DNA from: Mesorhizobium amorphae CCNWGS0123
GTDB taxonomy: Bacteria; Pseudomonadota; Alphaproteobacteria; Rhizobiales; Rhizobiaceae
Direction: 5' to 3'
Assembly (NCBI RefSeq): GCF_001686985.1
Contig: NZ_CP015322.1
Coordinates: 558,001-622,000, forward strand
Length of the DNA: 64,000 bases
Positions 52,598 through 61,921 of this stretch are shown in pieces. How positions within the stretch are numbered: the first letter of the stretch is position 1; the number at the start of each line of letters is the position of its first letter. The position numbers were made by a program, and so were the translations under genes. The notes beneath the pieces are model-generated. The model was not told the origin of the DNA and did no database searches. It was given only the letters and a program-made list of their open reading frames with translations.

Positions 52598-53335
52598 TCA
52601 AGGCTTCTCCGCCCCGTCGCCGGCACCGAGATAGATGCGGCCGACCTCCGGATTGCTGGCGATGGAAACAGCGATCCCGTCCAGCCTGTTGCGCCCTTCG
52701 GCGAGCACGTAACAGCGATCCGAGATAGCTAGCGCCTTGTGCGCATTCTGCTCGACCAGCACCACGCTAACGCCGCCCTCGGAGCTGATCGTACGGATGT
52801 GCCCGAAAACCTCGTCGGTTGCCTTAGGAGAGAGGCCGGCACTCGGCTCGTCAAGAAGCAGCACTTTGGGGGATGCCATCAGGGCGCGACCGAGGGCCAC
52901 GATCTGTTGCTGACCTCCGCTCAGCCGGCCGGCGGTGGCGCTCCAATAATCGCCGAGCGTCGGCAGGATTTTGCGTACCGCATCCTGCCGCTCGCGAACG
53001 GGACCGGGCACCGCGACGAGGCCCATGCGCAGATTCTCCTCAGTCGTCATGGTCGCGAAGACGTTCCTGACCTGCGGCACATAGCCCAGCCCGGCACGCA
53101 GACGCTCGCGCGTCGCGGTGTTGGTGATATCGTGTCCGGCAAGGGAAATCTTGCCTGCAGTTGGGTGGATGACGCCGACCAGCGTCTTCAGGAGTGTCGA
53201 CTTGCCGCAACCGTTCGGGCCAATGACGGTGACGATCTCGCCTGGCGCTACGCGTATGCTGATACCGTGCAGAATCTGCATTTCGCCGTAGCCGGCCACC
53301 AAGCCATCGGCGACGAGAATGTCGCTCCCGCTCAT
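52598..53335 (-). CDS. livF: HAAT-family ABC transporter ATPase, LivF type
   Basis: 245 residues. Walker A G-P-N-G-C-G-K-S-T, signature L-S-G-G-Q-Q-Q, Walker B L-L-L-D-E-P-S-A-G-L. Short LivF form without the C-terminal extension of LivG. Overlaps livG by 4 bp. Confidence 0.92.
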   Translation of the reverse strand: MSGSDILVADGLVAGYGEMQILHGISIRVAPGEIVTVIGPNGCGKSTLLKTLVGVIHPTAGKISLAGHDITNTATRERLRAGLGYVPQVRNVFATMTTEENLRMGLVAVPGPVRERQDAVRKILPTLGDYWSATAGRLSGGQQQIVALGRALMASPKVLLLDEPSAGLSPKATDEVFGHIRTISSEGGVSVVLVEQNAHKALAISDRCYVLAEGRNRLDGIAVSIASNPEVGRIYLGAGDGAEKP

Positions 53336-54099
53336 GCATCTACCCCGCCGAGATAAGCGTCAAGCACCTGCTTGTTCTGCTGGATTTCCGCCGGCGTACC
53401 GGCGGCAATGACGTGACCCCGGTCGAGCACGACCACCCGCTCGCAGAGTTCCATAATGACGTTCATGTTGTGCTCGATGATGAGCAGCGTGATGCCCGAG
53501 GCGTGCACCTTCTGCATGACTTTCATCAGGTGCCGGATTAGGGTCGGGTTAACGCCTGCTGTCGGCTCGTCGAGCAGCATCAGCCGCGGTCGGCTCATCA
53601 AGCAGCGGGCAAGCTCGAGCAACTTCTTCTGGCCGCCTGAGAGACGCGCCGCGGCAATGTCGGCCTTTTCGGCGAGCCCGACCGTCTCCAACACCTCACG
53701 GGCGGCTGCCTCGTTGACTTGCTCTTCCTGTCTGACCCGCGCGCCTGGCAGAAGGACGGAGAGGAGCCGGTCGCCGAATTGGCCTTCCGGCACCAGCATC
53801 AGGTTTTCCAGCACCGACATCTCCTTCAGCTCTCGTGGGATCTGGAAGGTACGGCGTAGCCCGCGCCGCGCGACCTCGTATGCGCCCAGGCCCTCGATGC
53901 GCCGCCCGCCAAACCGGATCTGGCCGGAATCGGGCTTGGTGAAGCCGCTGATGATGCTGAAGAGCGTGGTCTTGCCCGCACCGTTAGGGCCGATCAGGCC
54001 AGTGATCGATCCCTCTCGGACCGATAGCTCGCAACGGTCGACGGCCTGGAGGCCGCCGAAGCGTTTGTTCAACCCGGCAATCTCCAGAAGGTTGCTCAC
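53332..54099 (-). CDS. livG: HAAT-family ABC transporter ATPase, LivG type
   Basis: 255 residues. Walker A G-P-N-G-A-G-K-T-T, signature L-S-G-G-Q-K-K, and the LivG tail H-V-I-A-A-G-T-P-A-E-I-Q...V-L-D-A-Y-L-G. Overlaps livM by 4 bp. Confidence 0.93.
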   Translation of the reverse strand: MSNLLEIAGLNKRFGGLQAVDRCELSVREGSITGLIGPNGAGKTTLFSIISGFTKPDSGQIRFGGRRIEGLGAYEVARRGLRRTFQIPRELKEMSVLENLMLVPEGQFGDRLLSVLLPGARVRQEEQVNEAAAREVLETVGLAEKADIAAARLSGGQKKLLELARCLMSRPRLMLLDEPTAGVNPTLIRHLMKVMQKVHASGITLLIIEHNMNVIMELCERVVVLDRGHVIAAGTPAEIQQNKQVLDAYLGGVDA

Positions 54100-54965
54100 G
54101 CGCGCCTCCCGGGACCGTAGCGAACCGCCACGATTATCATTAGCGCCAGGCCAAGCGCCATCAGGCGAAGTGCGGCCAACTGCACACCGTCGACGACGGT
54201 GATGTAGTCCTTGAGAAGTCGCGTGCCTTCGAGAAGGACGGCAACGACCGCCGTTCCCGCGAGCGTGCCCAGGGTGGAACCTTGCCGGCCAAGCAGCACG
54301 GCCGCAAGCACATAGATCGAGACATTAGGGCCAAACATGTCAGGTGAGATGTAAGTGAGGTAGCTCGCGAACAACGCGCCACCTATGCCTGCGAGCGCAG
54401 CGCCGAGCACGAATGCGAGCGTCTTGTAAGTAAGGGTCGGCTTGCCGATGGATGCGACCACGGTCTCGTCCTCACGGATTGCGCGCAGCGTCCGGCCTAT
54501 CGGGAAGTGTGCCAGCCTTTGACTAAACCAGAAAGCGACGGCGAGCAGCACGGCGGCAATCACCAGGAAGGAAGTTTCTGAATCGAGGCCTGGAATGGTG
54601 ACGGGCCGCGGTATGCCGGCGATGCCGTCCGGGCCACCAGCGAGCCACTTTTCGTTGAGAAAGATCAGCCGCACGAATTCGGAGAACCCCAACGTGACAA
54701 TGGCGAGATAGTCTTCGCGCAAGCGTGGCGTAAACAGCGCCACCGCACCGCCGAGCGAGCCGCTGACCAGCGCAGCCAGAACGAGAGCAGGCAGCAACGG
54801 CAACCCGGCCTGCGTGGTGAGTGCCGCGCAATAGGCGCCGACCGCGAAGAATGCGACCTGGCCGAGATTGATCAAACCAGTGAGGCCCCACTGGATGTTG
54901 AGGCCGAGCGCCACGAAGCCGTAGATCACGGCAAAGATGAGGATGGCAACAAGATAGGCTGTCAT
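54096..54965 (-). CDS. livM: HAAT-family ABC transporter permease, LivM type
   Basis: 289 residues, mostly hydrophobic. G-L-N-I-Q-W-G-L-T-G-L-I-N-L-G-Q-V-A-F-F-A-V-G-A-Y is the LivM hallmark. Overlaps livH by 4 bp. Confidence 0.92.
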   Translation of the reverse strand: MTAYLVAILIFAVIYGFVALGLNIQWGLTGLINLGQVAFFAVGAYCAALTTQAGLPLLPALVLAALVSGSLGGAVALFTPRLREDYLAIVTLGFSEFVRLIFLNEKWLAGGPDGIAGIPRPVTIPGLDSETSFLVIAAVLLAVAFWFSQRLAHFPIGRTLRAIREDETVVASIGKPTLTYKTLAFVLGAALAGIGGALFASYLTYISPDMFGPNVSIYVLAAVLLGRQGSTLGTLAGTAVVAVLLEGTRLLKDYITVVDGVQLAALRLMALGLALMIIVAVRYGPGRRA

Positions 54966-55828
54966 CGCTCAATTCCCCCCGTCCGGATGAGGCCCGTAGG
55001 TCTGACCAGCAGCACCAGCGCCAGCACCAGAAAGGCGAGCGCTGTCTTGTAGGTGACCGGCAGCAGCAACAGGCTGAATTCCGACACCGTCGCGAGAAGC
55101 AGAGCCGCAAGTGCGGCGCCGGTAACGCTGCCCAGTCCACCCAAAATGGCGACGGCAAAGAGTGGGATCAACACCCGCCAGCCGAGAAGTGGGGTGAGCG
55201 AGGTCTCCGTGGCAAGCGCCACCCCGCCGATGGCCGCGAGGAAGCCGCTGGCAAAGATGATGCCGCCATAGACGACTTCCGGCCGGATGCCGGTGACAAC
55301 CGCGAGCTCTGGATTGGTGGAAGTGGCGCGCACAGCGCGGCCGAAGGAGGTCCAGCGCAGCGCCGCGATCCCAAATACCAGGATGACCGCGACGGCGCCG
55401 ATCATGGCCGCTTGCGTCGGCGTGACGATGAAGCCGGCGAACACGAAGGGACGCGCAAGCTCGATGGGATACTGATGCACGTCATTGCCCCAAATGAAGC
55501 GGACGCCGTTCTGCAGGAAGAGCATCAGGCCAAGCGAGAGGAGCACTGGCGGCAGCGTGCCCGCGGCGCGCACGAAACGAAAGATCGTCTGGTCGACTGC
55601 GAGCGCGATTAGCCCTGTTAGCACGGCCGCCAGAAGTGCCGAAAGCCACAGCGGCACGGAGAAGCCACACAGTAACAACGCCAGATAGGCGCCAAGCGTC
55701 ATGAATTCGGGAATGGCGAAATTCGGGTAACGCAGAACTCCGTAGATCAACGATATCGCCGCCGCGGGCAGCGTCCAGATCGCGGCCGAGACCAGCGCCG
55801 AGACGAGATAGATTTGCAACTCATCCAC
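54962..55828 (-). CDS. livH: HAAT-family ABC transporter permease, LivH type
   Basis: 288 residues from a GTG start that fits the usual LivH N-terminus; the frame is open to 55909. S-L-I-Y-G-V-L-R-Y-P-N-F-A-I-P-E-F-M-T-L-G-A-Y and A-I-L-G-G-L-G-S-V-T-G-A are family features. Confidence 0.9.
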   Translation of the reverse strand: MDELQIYLVSALVSAAIWTLPAAAISLIYGVLRYPNFAIPEFMTLGAYLALLLCGFSVPLWLSALLAAVLTGLIALAVDQTIFRFVRAAGTLPPVLLSLGLMLFLQNGVRFIWGNDVHQYPIELARPFVFAGFIVTPTQAAMIGAVAVILVFGIAALRWTSFGRAVRATSTNPELAVVTGIRPEVVYGGIIFASGFLAAIGGVALATETSLTPLLGWRVLIPLFAVAILGGLGSVTGAALAALLLATVSEFSLLLLPVTYKTALAFLVLALVLLVRPTGLIRTGGIER

Positions 55829-55950
55829 AATAGCGTTTCCTAGCCTCCAGCTCCGCCTGCCGGCAGCGCCTCCGATGAAATCGCACGCGGGTACGGATTT
55901 AAAGCCCACCGCCGTTTGGTCGAGGTCAGGTGCTGCTTGTCATCCTTACC

Positions 55951-55974
55951 CCCTCCCCGCAAACGGGGAGAGGG
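55951..55974. repeat. REP-like palindrome
   Basis: CCCTCCCCGCAAACGGGGAG followed by AGGG forms a GC-rich hairpin with a 5-base loop, between the binding-protein and livH genes. Such CTCCCC-GCAA-GGGGAG units are common intergenic repeats in rhizobia. It may lower downstream expression relative to the binding protein. Confidence 0.6.
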
Positions 55975-55990
55975 ATTGTCAGCGTCTCGT

Positions 55991-57241
55991 CTAGAACACA
56001 ACGTCCTTGACCGCGCCGATGGGCATGATCTTGCCGTCCTTCACTTGCGACACGCGGAAATTGGCCTTAGCGATATTGCCGTTCGCATCGAAGTCGATCG
56101 CCCCTGAGGCGCCTTCGTAGTTCACCTGCTCACCTGTGCGCAGCGCCTTGATGCCCTCTGCGAAAGAGGTCACTTTGGCGCCGTCGGGCCCGGAGACTTT
56201 TCTGACGGCGTCATTGAGCGCAGTGCCGTCGGTCGACTTGGCCGCCTCAATGGCAAGCGCGAGCAGGACCAGCTGGTCGTAGGCCTGCGCGCCGAAGGAA
56301 TAGTAGCGGTCGCCGCCAAGCGCCTTGGCAAGGCGATCATAGGCGGGCGAACCCTCGGCCACGCCCTCTTCGACCAATAGCAGTCCTTCCGCGGCAGGCC
56401 CGGCATTCTTGATGAGCTCGGGGCTCACCGCAAAGCCGGGCACGATAAAGCGTCCGGAAAGACCGAGCTGGTAGGCAGCCTTTAGAATGGCGGTGATGTC
56501 GGGCTCGTAGCCGGAGATATGGATGAAGTCCGGCTGATCAACGAAGGCGCGCGTCACCTCGGAGCGGAACGTGGTCTGGTCCTCATTGTAGGTGGTGAAG
56601 CTCATCACCTTCCCTCCCCGCTCCTCGAAACGCTGGCGGAATGCCGCGACCGTCATCTGCGTGAAGGGCACATTGAGGCCAAGCACGGCGGCCTTCTTCC
56701 AGCCCTGGCTGTTGGCGTATTCGGCATAAGCTTTGCCAAACAGAAGGTCGTCTGGCTCCGTGCGGAACAGATGACCCTTCTTCTGTACCTCGGTGATGCG
56801 GCTGGCGCCGGAGGTCGAGAGCTGGATGAGCTTCTTCTCTTGCACGATCGGCGCCACCGCAAGCGTGACACTGCTCGCCCAGGTGCCGACGATCGCGGAC
56901 ACCTTGTCGACATCGACCAGCTTGCGCGCACCGCGCACGGCTGCTTCAGGGCTGGTCTCGTCGTTTTCCACCACGAGCACGATCTTGCGACCGAGCGGAC
57001 CGCCGGCCGCATTGATCTCCTCGAGTGCCACCTTCGCCGAGGTGAGCATCTCCTGCCCGAAACTACCGCCGGCCCCCGACAACGGCATCAGAGCGCCGAC
57101 TTTGATGTCGCCATCCTGAGCCCAAGCTGCGCTCAGACCCGGCAGGGCGGTTGCGGCTACCGCTCCGGCGCTGATGGCCAGCAGCGAGCGGCGACTGATG
57201 GAGCCGCCCAATGGACGGCGCTTCGTGAAGTCGCTTTTCAT
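55991..57241 (-). CDS. HAAT-family substrate-binding protein with Tat-type signal
   Basis: 416 residues. The N-terminus has a twin-arginine pattern (S-R-R-S-L-L-A-I) and a cleavage site after A-W-A. G-A-L-M-P-L-S-G-A-G-G-S-F-G-Q is the Peripla_BP_6 start. It should deliver the ligand to the LivHMGF-type transporter. The ligand is unknown; linkage to catabolic enzymes on both sides suggests a plant-derived amino compound rather than leucine. Confidence 0.9.
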   Translation of the reverse strand: MKSDFTKRRPLGGSISRRSLLAISAGAVAATALPGLSAAWAQDGDIKVGALMPLSGAGGSFGQEMLTSAKVALEEINAAGGPLGRKIVLVVENDETSPEAAVRGARKLVDVDKVSAIVGTWASSVTLAVAPIVQEKKLIQLSTSGASRITEVQKKGHLFRTEPDDLLFGKAYAEYANSQGWKKAAVLGLNVPFTQMTVAAFRQRFEERGGKVMSFTTYNEDQTTFRSEVTRAFVDQPDFIHISGYEPDITAILKAAYQLGLSGRFIVPGFAVSPELIKNAGPAAEGLLLVEEGVAEGSPAYDRLAKALGGDRYYSFGAQAYDQLVLLALAIEAAKSTDGTALNDAVRKVSGPDGAKVTSFAEGIKALRTGEQVNYEGASGAIDFDANGNIAKANFRVSQVKDGKIMPIGAVKDVVF

Positions 57242-57330
57242 CGTTTTTACTCCCCTTTGTTACTAAACTCTACGCTGAGCCCGCGGCAGCCTTGGGAGGA
57301 TGACGCCGGGGGATCGGCCGGATTCTGTTC

Positions 57331-58491
57331 TCAAAAGCCGATGTCGCGTGGGAAATCGGTGATGCAGCGGGACCCGGTTTCCGTGACGATCAGCACATCG
57401 GAGTGACGGAAGCCACCGAGGCCCGGAATGTAGACGCCCGGCTCGACCGAGTTCGCCATGTTGGGCAGGAGCTTGGTCTTGTTGTAAAGACGCAGTTCTC
57501 CCTTCTCCTCGCGGCTGGCGGAGCCGATCATGATGCCGTGGGCATGCCCGGTGCCGTGGCGGATATACTTGACCAGGTCGTATTTCTGCAGAATCCCGCG
57601 CGTCAGCATATCGATGTCCGACATGGCGACACCCGGCTTCAGGGCTTCCTTGCCCGCGTCGAACGCCTCGTTGACGGCATCGAGCGTCCTCCTGATCTCA
57701 GGTGTAGGCTCGCCATAGACGAAGGTGCGCTCCAGCTCCGCGCAATAGCCCCAGACGACCGGAAAGATGTTGAGCGATACGAGATCGCCGCGCTTCAGGC
57801 GGCGGCTGGTCGGGTGCAGATGCGGTACCATAGTGTGGTCAGCGAATTGGGCATAGGCGTAGGTGCTGGTTAGTCCGTTGTCGGACAGGGCGCCCATCGC
57901 CTTGTTCACCGCCGCGACCGCATGGGCGGCCACCGCAAGTTCGGTGACGTTGTCCTGCATGGCCTCTAGGAAGGCGTCGGCGCCGATCTTGGCGAGGTCC
58001 GCGCCCAATTCAAGCAGGCGGATCTCCTCGTCCGACTTGATCAGCCGCAACTCCTCCAGCCATGGGCCGACTTCGACGAGTTCTGCCTCGGGAAAGCGGG
58101 CCTGAAAGGCGCGGAACAGACCGACTGGCAGCAGAGCTTCCTCGATGCCCAGCCTTATCCTGGCGGAGCCGCGGCGCGCGATGAAGTCTGCGCAGAGCTT
58201 GAGGCTCGCCTGCACGACATTCTCATCATCGCCATAGGCCATCACCTCGTCGAAGGAGCTGTGCTCCTCCATGTTCTCAGTCTCGATAGCCGCACCGCAG
58301 ACCGCGCTCGACCCCGATGCCGGCAGAATCGCCCACATCGGCCGTCCCCATTCCGACAGCAGCGGCACGCCGCTCATGTAGAAGACGCTGTCGGCGGTGT
58401 GCAGGAATGCGACATCGACGCGCTCCGCGGCGAGCTTTCTGCGGAGAGCATCGATACGACGTGTCATTTCCTGTTTCGAGAAGGCTGGCAT
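57331..58491 (-). CDS. M24-family enzyme, creatinase/ectoine-hydrolase-like (metal site not conserved)
   Basis: 386 residues from MPAFSKQ; a GTG at 58503 overlaps the Lrp stop. The pita-bread fold is clear (R-H-G-T-G-H-A-H-G-I, V-E-P-G-V-Y-I-P-G). The dinuclear metal ligands of true aminopeptidases are replaced: the usual D-x-G...D region reads N-I-F-P-V-V-W-G-Y-C-A-E-L-E-R-T, and the final R-x-E-D reads R-H-S-D. This is the pattern of metal-independent creatinase-type C-N hydrolases. A role in hydrolysing the imported compound is inferred. Confidence 0.85.
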   Translation of the reverse strand: MPAFSKQEMTRRIDALRRKLAAERVDVAFLHTADSVFYMSGVPLLSEWGRPMWAILPASGSSAVCGAAIETENMEEHSSFDEVMAYGDDENVVQASLKLCADFIARRGSARIRLGIEEALLPVGLFRAFQARFPEAELVEVGPWLEELRLIKSDEEIRLLELGADLAKIGADAFLEAMQDNVTELAVAAHAVAAVNKAMGALSDNGLTSTYAYAQFADHTMVPHLHPTSRRLKRGDLVSLNIFPVVWGYCAELERTFVYGEPTPEIRRTLDAVNEAFDAGKEALKPGVAMSDIDMLTRGILQKYDLVKYIRHGTGHAHGIMIGSASREEKGELRLYNKTKLLPNMANSVEPGVYIPGLGGFRHSDVLIVTETGSRCITDFPRDIGF

Positions 58492-58502
58492 TTCAAACTC
58501 CA

Positions 58503-59006
58503 CTAGGGTTTGTTGTCTTGAGATTCATTGTTCGGTCCGTCTTCGAGACCGGCGACGCCGATCAGGCCGTCGGTCTTGATGTTCTGGAGGATCATCAGCG
58601 AGTTGGAATCCTTGATCCCGTCGACCGCAGCGAGCTCAACCAGGATGAAGTCGTAGAGATCGCGCAGCGTCTCGAAGCAGGCCTTGATGATCAAGTCGTA
58701 GGGACCTGTCGTCACGGCGACACTGTCGACGAACGAATATTGCTGCAGCACCTTCGCCACTTTGATGATGGCGTTACGCTCCACGTCAATGCCGATGAAG
58801 GCCGAGGCCTCGTAGCCGAGATCGACGGGATCGGCGGTGGCGCGAATGCGCACCCTACCCTCCTGAGTAAGCTGGCTCAGCTTCTTGCGCACAGTCGGCT
58901 CGCTGATGGACAACCGCCTAGCCATCTCGGCGGTCGGCATGCGGCCGTCCTCTTGCAAGAGACGGATGATGAGCCTTTCGGTTTGATCAAGCGGTTTTGG
59001 CTTCAT
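58503..59006 (-). CDS. Lrp/AsnC-family regulator
   Basis: 167 residues. Helix-turn-helix (M-A-R-R-L-S-I-S-E-P-T-V-R-K-K-L), then RAM domain with V-T-T-G-P-Y-D-L-I-I-K. First gene of the minus-strand transporter operon and divergent from the flavin monooxygenase operon. It may control both from the 280 bp between them. Confidence 0.9.
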   Translation of the reverse strand: MKPKPLDQTERLIIRLLQEDGRMPTAEMARRLSISEPTVRKKLSQLTQEGRVRIRATADPVDLGYEASAFIGIDVERNAIIKVAKVLQQYSFVDSVAVTTGPYDLIIKACFETLRDLYDFILVELAAVDGIKDSNSLMILQNIKTDGLIGVAGLEDGPNNESQDNKP

Positions 59007-59048
59007 GTTCTCAATTCAGGTAATTTGTTCGTTCATATCTTCCATAAT

Positions 59049-59077
59049 CCGAAACTTTTTGCAACGTATTATTTCGG
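59049..59077. promoter_or_regulatory. Inverted repeat in the divergent promoter region
   Basis: CCGAAA-N17-TTTCGG in an AT-rich patch between the Lrp gene and the FMN reductase gene. Position and AT content fit an Lrp-type site; the match is to no fixed consensus. Confidence 0.3.
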
Positions 59078-59286
59078 CTTCCATATTTTTCGGCGCGCCA
59101 GACTCAAAATGGGCGCGAGCGCGGCGTCCAAACGCAATCCTGCTTACCGACCGATCTAACAGCGACAACCGACAAAGCGCTCTCATAGAGTCGACAGCGT
59201 TCACCCCTCCATTTGGCGGGGTGGAACTGCCGCTGCCTTCGGCCGATGATTGCCTTGCAGACAAATTGCGAGCAGGCGGCAAGCGT

Positions 59287-59880
59287 ATGACAAGATTGAG
59301 AGTCGTGGCATTCAGCGGCAATTTTCGCCGGCCTTCCAAGACATTGGCGCTGACGAACGCGATCGTCAGTCAATTGGCGCAGAAGACCAGCGCTGAGATC
59401 GTCACCTATGATCTCCTGGACCTGGATGAATCTGTTTGCACTTTCGATCGCGCCGACCTGAGCCAGCAATCGGCCCGCATCATCGGCGAGCTCGAGAGCG
59501 CAGACGCCCTGATCGTGGCGACCCCCATCTACAAGGGTGCCTATTGCGGGCTGATGAAGCATATCTTCGACCTTCTTCCAGCCGATGCCCTTTGCGAAAC
59601 GCCGGTACTGATCAGCGCCAACGGCGGGGGGCCGCGGCATGCCCTAGTGATCGAGCATCAGCTGCGGCCGCTGTTTGGCTTCTTCGAAGCAGATACGCTT
59701 CCGACATGCGTCTATTCCTGCGAAGCCGACTTCAAGGAAGACAAGATCGTCGATCCGGGAGTTCTAGCGCGGATCGACAAGGCGACCAATCAAATGGCGC
59801 ATCGGCTCGACGAACTTGGCGAATTTTCGAGCGAAAGCTCCACTCTCGTTTCTGGGAAAAATCATGCCTATCCTGTCTGA
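59287..59880 (+). CDS. NADPH-dependent FMN reductase
   Basis: 197 residues, flavodoxin-like fold of the SsuE/MsuE family: V-V-A-F-S-G-N-F-R-R-P-S-K-T and A-T-P-I-Y-K-G-A-Y-C-G-L-M-K. The start at MTRLRVV is where homology begins. It overlaps the monooxygenase gene by 17 bp and is the expected source of reduced flavin for it. Confidence 0.9.
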   Translation: MTRLRVVAFSGNFRRPSKTLALTNAIVSQLAQKTSAEIVTYDLLDLDESVCTFDRADLSQQSARIIGELESADALIVATPIYKGAYCGLMKHIFDLLPADALCETPVLISANGGGPRHALVIEHQLRPLFGFFEADTLPTCVYSCEADFKEDKIVDPGVLARIDKATNQMAHRLDELGEFSSESSTLVSGKNHAYPV

Positions 59881-61105
59881 CACGAAATTCCTTGTCGCCC
59901 ACTACATGCCCTACACCGACCTTCCTGATGAGTGCCTGGAACGGGACTCGCTTTGGGTCGACATCCCGAACGCCTACTACGATCCACACAAGGGTCATGC
60001 ACTTTATGAACGCTACCTGGGCGAGGCGGTGCTGGCCGAGGAATTGGGCTTCGACGGGCTGTGCATAAACGAACATCACGCCACGCCAGCAAGCATGATG
60101 CCGGTGCCGTCCATAATCGCATCGGCGATCTTTGCCAGGACGGAGAAGTTGCGTGTCTGCATTATGGGCACGCCGCCCAATCTGGAGAACCCGCATCGCC
60201 TGGCCGAAGGCTATGCGATGCTTGACGTCATGTCAGGCGGTCGGCTCGAAGTCGCTATCCCGCTCGGCACCCCGATGGAATACTGGGTCAATCCCGTGGC
60301 GCCGGCGACGGCGCGAGACCGCCTGCATGAATCGATCGATATCATGCTGAAGTCCTGGGAGACGCAGACCGGCGAACCGAAGGGCTACGATGGCAAGTTC
60401 TATCATTACAAATATCTCAATGTGTGGCCCCGACCGATCCAGCAGCCGCATCCTCCCATCTTTCTCGTCGGCTCCGGGAGTCTCACAACGGTCGAGATGG
60501 CTGCACGGCTGGGTTTCGGATATGCCGCGACTTTCTCGCCGATTCCCAAGCAGATGAAGGCGCTGGAGATCTACCGACAGAAATCGGTCGAAGCCGGACA
60601 TGACCCGGATCCCTCCAAATTCCCGCTTACCGCAATGGTCTACGTCGCGGACACCGACGAACAGGCGGTCGAAGAGATGACGCCTTGGGCCGATTTCTAC
60701 TTTGGTCAGTTGCTCAAATCGGGCCGGTTTATCGAGTTGCCGGGATACATTCCCGTCGACGAATTCCGCCGGCGCGACGGGAAATTCATTCCCGAATCCC
60801 ACGGTGTCTTCGACTGGAAGGCGATCGAGGCGGTCTACCGTGTCGTCGCAGGCTCACCAGAGACCGTCGCCAATCAACTGGAAAAATGGGCTGAAGAGAC
60901 CGGGTCAAATCGGATCATCTGCGAAGTCCACATCGGAAACATGCCGCATGACAAAGTCGTCAGCAACATGACCAAGCTTGCCAAAGAGGTGATCCCGATT
61001 CTTGAGGAGCGACGCGACGGAGCCCCAAAGGTCGAACAGTCACCGCAATCGGCTTACCTCGATCCCCCGGAAATGATGAGATTTAGAAAATGGACGGGCC
61101 GGTGA
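59864..61105 (+). CDS. Luciferase-like (LLM) flavin-dependent monooxygenase
   Basis: 413 residues. Bacterial luciferase fold: A-E-E-L-G-F-D-G-L-C-I-N-E-H-H, L-D-V-M-S-G-G-R-L-E-V-A-I-P-L-G and P-P-I-F-L-V-G-S-G-S. It uses reduced FMN from the adjacent reductase in a two-component system. Substrate unknown; trigonelline- or amine-type ring opening are possibilities given related systems in plant-associated bacteria, but this is not shown. Confidence 0.9.
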   Translation: MPILSDTKFLVAHYMPYTDLPDECLERDSLWVDIPNAYYDPHKGHALYERYLGEAVLAEELGFDGLCINEHHATPASMMPVPSIIASAIFARTEKLRVCIMGTPPNLENPHRLAEGYAMLDVMSGGRLEVAIPLGTPMEYWVNPVAPATARDRLHESIDIMLKSWETQTGEPKGYDGKFYHYKYLNVWPRPIQQPHPPIFLVGSGSLTTVEMAARLGFGYAATFSPIPKQMKALEIYRQKSVEAGHDPDPSKFPLTAMVYVADTDEQAVEEMTPWADFYFGQLLKSGRFIELPGYIPVDEFRRRDGKFIPESHGVFDWKAIEAVYRVVAGSPETVANQLEKWAEETGSNRIICEVHIGNMPHDKVVSNMTKLAKEVIPILEERRDGAPKVEQSPQSAYLDPPEMMRFRKWTGR

Positions 61106-61893
61106 ACAAGAAAATCGTGGATATGAGCGGGTTCGACCGCTCGGAGTATGTCGTGTCCGGCGTCAGGACGGCCGTTTATTCGATCGGCTCAGGACGGCCC
61201 GTCATTTACCTTCACGGAGGCGGCACCTTCCCGGGTTTCGATTTCGTGCGCGAGTGGGCCAGGGACCGCCGTGTCATCGTCCCTTATCATCCCGGTTTCG
61301 GCGAGAGCGACGACGATCCCCGCATCGACGACGTTAGCGACTACATCTTCCACTACATCGACCTGTTCAATCAGATGGGGCTGGATGAAGTCGACATCGT
61401 CGCCCACTCGCTGGGAGCCTGGATCGCGGCCGAATATGCCTCTGTTCAGGCGCCGCGCATCGGCAGGCTCGTACTCGTGGCGCCGAACGGCGTGGTGATC
61501 CCGGAGTTCCCCAACCCCGACAGCTTCAAGATCCCAAAGGAGCAGCTCCACGAATATCTCACGGCCGATCCCTCGGTCGCGCTTCGATATTTCCCTGATG
61601 GCCACGACATCGACTTCCTGACGCTTGGCTTCCGCGAGTTGACGGCCTTCAGCCGAGTCGGCTGGGAGTATCCGCAGGGCAATCCAAAACTGCGCCAGCG
61701 CATACACCTGATTACCTGCCCGACGCTGCTCCTGTGGGGTCAGGAGGATCGGTTTTTTCCGGTGGGCGGTGCCAAGACGTGGCAGGAGCTTTTGCCGAAA
61801 TCGGAACTGAGGATCCTCCCGAAAACCGGGCACCTCGTCTTGGGCGAGAACCCTGATGCGCCGGGCATCGTGCACGAGTTCCTGACACGCTGA
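61090..61893 (+). CDS. Alpha/beta hydrolase
   Basis: 267 residues. Nucleophile A-H-S-L-G-A-W, acid W-G-Q-E-D-R-F and histidine K-T-G-H-L-V. Starts inside the end of the monooxygenase gene (16 bp overlap), so strongly coupled. Probably hydrolyses an ester, lactone or amide produced by the monooxygenase. Confidence 0.88.
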   Translation: MDGPVNKKIVDMSGFDRSEYVVSGVRTAVYSIGSGRPVIYLHGGGTFPGFDFVREWARDRRVIVPYHPGFGESDDDPRIDDVSDYIFHYIDLFNQMGLDEVDIVAHSLGAWIAAEYASVQAPRIGRLVLVAPNGVVIPEFPNPDSFKIPKEQLHEYLTADPSVALRYFPDGHDIDFLTLGFRELTAFSRVGWEYPQGNPKLRQRIHLITCPTLLLWGQEDRFFPVGGAKTWQELLPKSELRILPKTGHLVLGENPDAPGIVHEFLTR

Positions 61894-61921
61894 TATCCAT
61901 CCCTGAAGAGGAGAAGTCCAC

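Noticed and set aside
59287..61105. Calling the flavin pair TgnA/TgnB (trigonelline degradation)
   Set aside because: The architecture is compatible, but the other tgn genes are missing and LLM enzymes are too diverse to assign by eye.
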